Positions 4,169-5,397 of a stretch of 5,397 bases of DNA are shown here, piece after piece. The DNA is taken from positions 1-5,397 of the forward strand of contig ONYB01000188.1 in assembly GCA_900321895.1 (NCBI GenBank). Direction: 5' to 3'. The DNA is from an uncultured Brachyspira sp. (GTDB lineage: Bacteria > Cyanobacteriota > Vampirovibrionia > Gastranaerophilales > Gastranaerophilaceae). The notes under the pieces were generated by a model. That model had not been told where the DNA came from, searched no databases, and saw only the letters and a list, made by a program, of their open reading frames with translations. Numbering within the stretch: position 1 is the stretch's first letter; every line of letters begins with the position of its first letter. A program made the position numbers and the translations under genes.

Positions 4169-5397
4169 TTATTCCTTTTCTTTAACGGAGTTCGTAATTA
4201 GTGCTGCGATTGCCAAGCAAATTGCACCTATTATAAATGTATACTCCCAATGATAATTAATCAATCCGCCATCCATATTAATTATGCACTTGTTGATGAA
4301 CCATGCAACAAGTGTGCAAACAAATACCTGAGGTCCTGCGATAAAGATATTGAAAATTCCCATTACAGAACCCTCCGTACCTTTTTTAATGTATTGAGAA
4401 AGCATTGCAAAAGGTAGTGCACAAATACTTGCCCAGCCTATACCGGCAACACCCATCATAACCGCAACGAGTTTGAGGTTGTGGCAGAAAGCCATACACA
4501 AATATGCAAATATCATTGTGATAATTGATATGATGTGAACTTTTTTGTTTCCGAATTTTGCTGAAAGAATTCCTATAGGTATCGCAACCAAGAAACAAAT
4601 TAAGTTAAATATTGCAAAACAGATTGATGAAAAGTTTGTTCCGCTCAAAGTCGCTGCAGCATAGTTTTTGGTAACTTCTGCCGAAGCAGAGCTCAAATCC
4701 GGTACACCGTAAATTGTGTGAACAGAATATTGAGTAAAGAAAATCATCATACACATTGTACCAATCCAAGTAAAGAATTGCATCGTGCAGATTTTTGAAA
4801 CTTCCGGTGAAAGTGCAAAAAAGTCTTTCAAAGATTGCCAAAAACTCAACTGTTCTTTCTTTTCAACTTTTGTATGTTCTTCTTTTGCTGTCGTATTTTT
4901 ACCCTCTTTAATTGTAATGCAAGTCCAAATCATGCCGAGGGTAAATGCTAATGCTGCCATAATAAATTGTGCAGGAATAGACATTTGATAGTTAAAAGCC
5001 CATTTCAAAAACGGTGCTGTTCCTGCCGCAATAACGGAACCAAGTCCGATTGCAAGGCTGATGTATGAATTTGCAAGTGAATGCTGTTCTTGCGGTACAA
5101 CATCAGGGATTAATGCTCTGTAAGGGCCTTGTGCAACGTTAACACAAGCATCAATAATCCAAATCATAATTGCAGCGATAAATAATGCAGTAAGTGCAGG
5201 AAGCTGTATCCCTGTGAGGTTTTGCAGCCAGTTTGCGACATCCGCAGAATTAGGGAAAATCCATAATGCGATAGAAGCTAACAATGCTCCTCCCAAAAGG
5301 TAAGGTCTTCTTCTGCCGAGCGGAGATACTGTTTTGTCACTTAATGCACCGATTAACGGTTGAACAACCATGCCTGTAAACGGGCCTGCTAGCCAAA
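4169..5397 (-). CDS. SLC45/GPH-like major facilitator transporter, probably a sugar symporter (5' end missing)
   Basis: The frame is open at the right edge, so the true start lies beyond the window. The first visible residues are WLAGPFTG, ahead of an internal Met at 5371. The 408 visible residues contain about ten hydrophobic segments, so roughly the first one or two helices are missing. Counting from W, QPLIGALSD (12-19) with PLGRRRPY (25-32) is the conserved loop after helix 2 in the SLC45 and sucrose/proton symporter group. CVNVAQGPYRALIPDVVP (84-101) and GIFNIFIAGPQ (346-356) also fit that group. A charged Lys/Glu-rich cytoplasmic loop (about 164-181) separates the two halves of the protein. 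Relatives move sucrose, maltose or other glycosides with protons across the inner membrane, but the substrate here is unknown. The radical SAM gene follows 4 bases after its TAA, so the two are co-transcribed. The operon promoter is outside the window. Confidence 0.9.
   Translation of the reverse strand, partial: WLAGPFTGMVVQPLIGALSDKTVSPLGRRRPYLLGGALLASIALWIFPNSADVANWLQNLTGIQLPALTALFIAAIMIWIIDACVNVAQGPYRALIPDVVPQEQHSLANSYISLAIGLGSVIAAGTAPFLKWAFNYQMSIPAQFIMAALAFTLGMIWTCITIKEGKNTTAKEEHTKVEKKEQLSFWQSLKDFFALSPEVSKICTMQFFTWIGTMCMMIFFTQYSVHTIYGVPDLSSASAEVTKNYAAATLSGTNFSSICFAIFNLICFLVAIPIGILSAKFGNKKVHIISIITMIFAYLCMAFCHNLKLVAVMMGVAGIGWASICALPFAMLSQYIKKGTEGSVMGIFNIFIAGPQVFVCTLVAWFINKCIINMDGGLINYHWEYTFIIGAICLAIAALITNSVKEKE
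4173..4177 (-). promoter_or_regulatory. Shine-Dalgarno site that fixes the TTG start of the radical SAM gene
   Basis: AAGGA on the minus strand (complement of TCCTT 4173-4177) lies 8 bases upstream of TTG 4164 and inside the last codons of the transporter. The next in-frame ATG (Met25) would cut off the first strand of the B12 domain (KKILLIYPP, 13-21), so the TTG start is well supported. Confidence 0.75.

Noticed and set aside
5369..5371. ATG (minus strand) as the start of the transporter gene.
   Set aside because: The frame stays open to the window edge, and the preceding residues WLAGPFTG match the conserved family sequence, so this Met is internal.

Overview
The window is AT-rich and gene-dense, with short Shine-Dalgarno sites, clear intrinsic terminators and promoters of the sigma-70 type, so it is a bacterial chromosome fragment. 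A cobalamin-type radical SAM protein, the low GC and the general look of the proteins suggest an uncultured anaerobe, for example a gut bacterium. Gastranaerophilales (Vampirovibrionia) is a guess from protein flavour only. Nothing in the window proves the lineage, and there are no rRNA or tRNA genes, no insertion sequence and no CRISPR array.

Layout from left to right. (1) Two tandem plus-strand genes (1-618, cut by the window edge, and 621-1289) encode paralogous P-loop nucleotide kinases of the thymidylate kinase superfamily. They share about half their residues and end at a strong intrinsic terminator (1308-1344). (2) A second, separate intrinsic terminator (1347-1373) faces the other way and closes a minus-strand gene (1400-2131). 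Its product is a 243-residue protein with a Lys/Ala-rich, histone-H1-like linker and a C-terminal winged helix, probably a nucleoid-associated or regulatory DNA-binding protein. (3) A 380-base intergenic region (2132-2511) is full of signals. It holds the promoter of the winged-helix gene, an inverted repeat, a minus-strand intrinsic terminator with a GAAA loop, a strong minus-strand promoter about 150 bases in front of that terminator, and overlapping plus-strand promoters. This is the layout of a small RNA gene of about 150 nt, or of a terminating leader in front of the winged-helix gene. (4) A small plus-strand gene (2512-2757) encodes an 81-residue XRE-like helix-turn-helix protein. It overlaps tail-to-tail with (5) a minus-strand pair: an SLC45/GPH-like major facilitator sugar-type transporter (4169 to beyond 5397, cut by the window edge), followed after 4 bases by a B12-binding-domain radical SAM enzyme (2740-4164, TTG start).

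How the parts may work together (inference): the transporter and the radical SAM enzyme are one operon, translationally coupled, so uptake or export of a small molecule and its radical modification may be linked. The small HTH protein is divergent from the candidate RNA and may control it and itself through the palindrome that carries both -10 boxes. The tandem kinases look like an older duplication in which the second copy has drifted. The most unusual feature is the unannotated minus-strand RNA unit at about 2283-2436.
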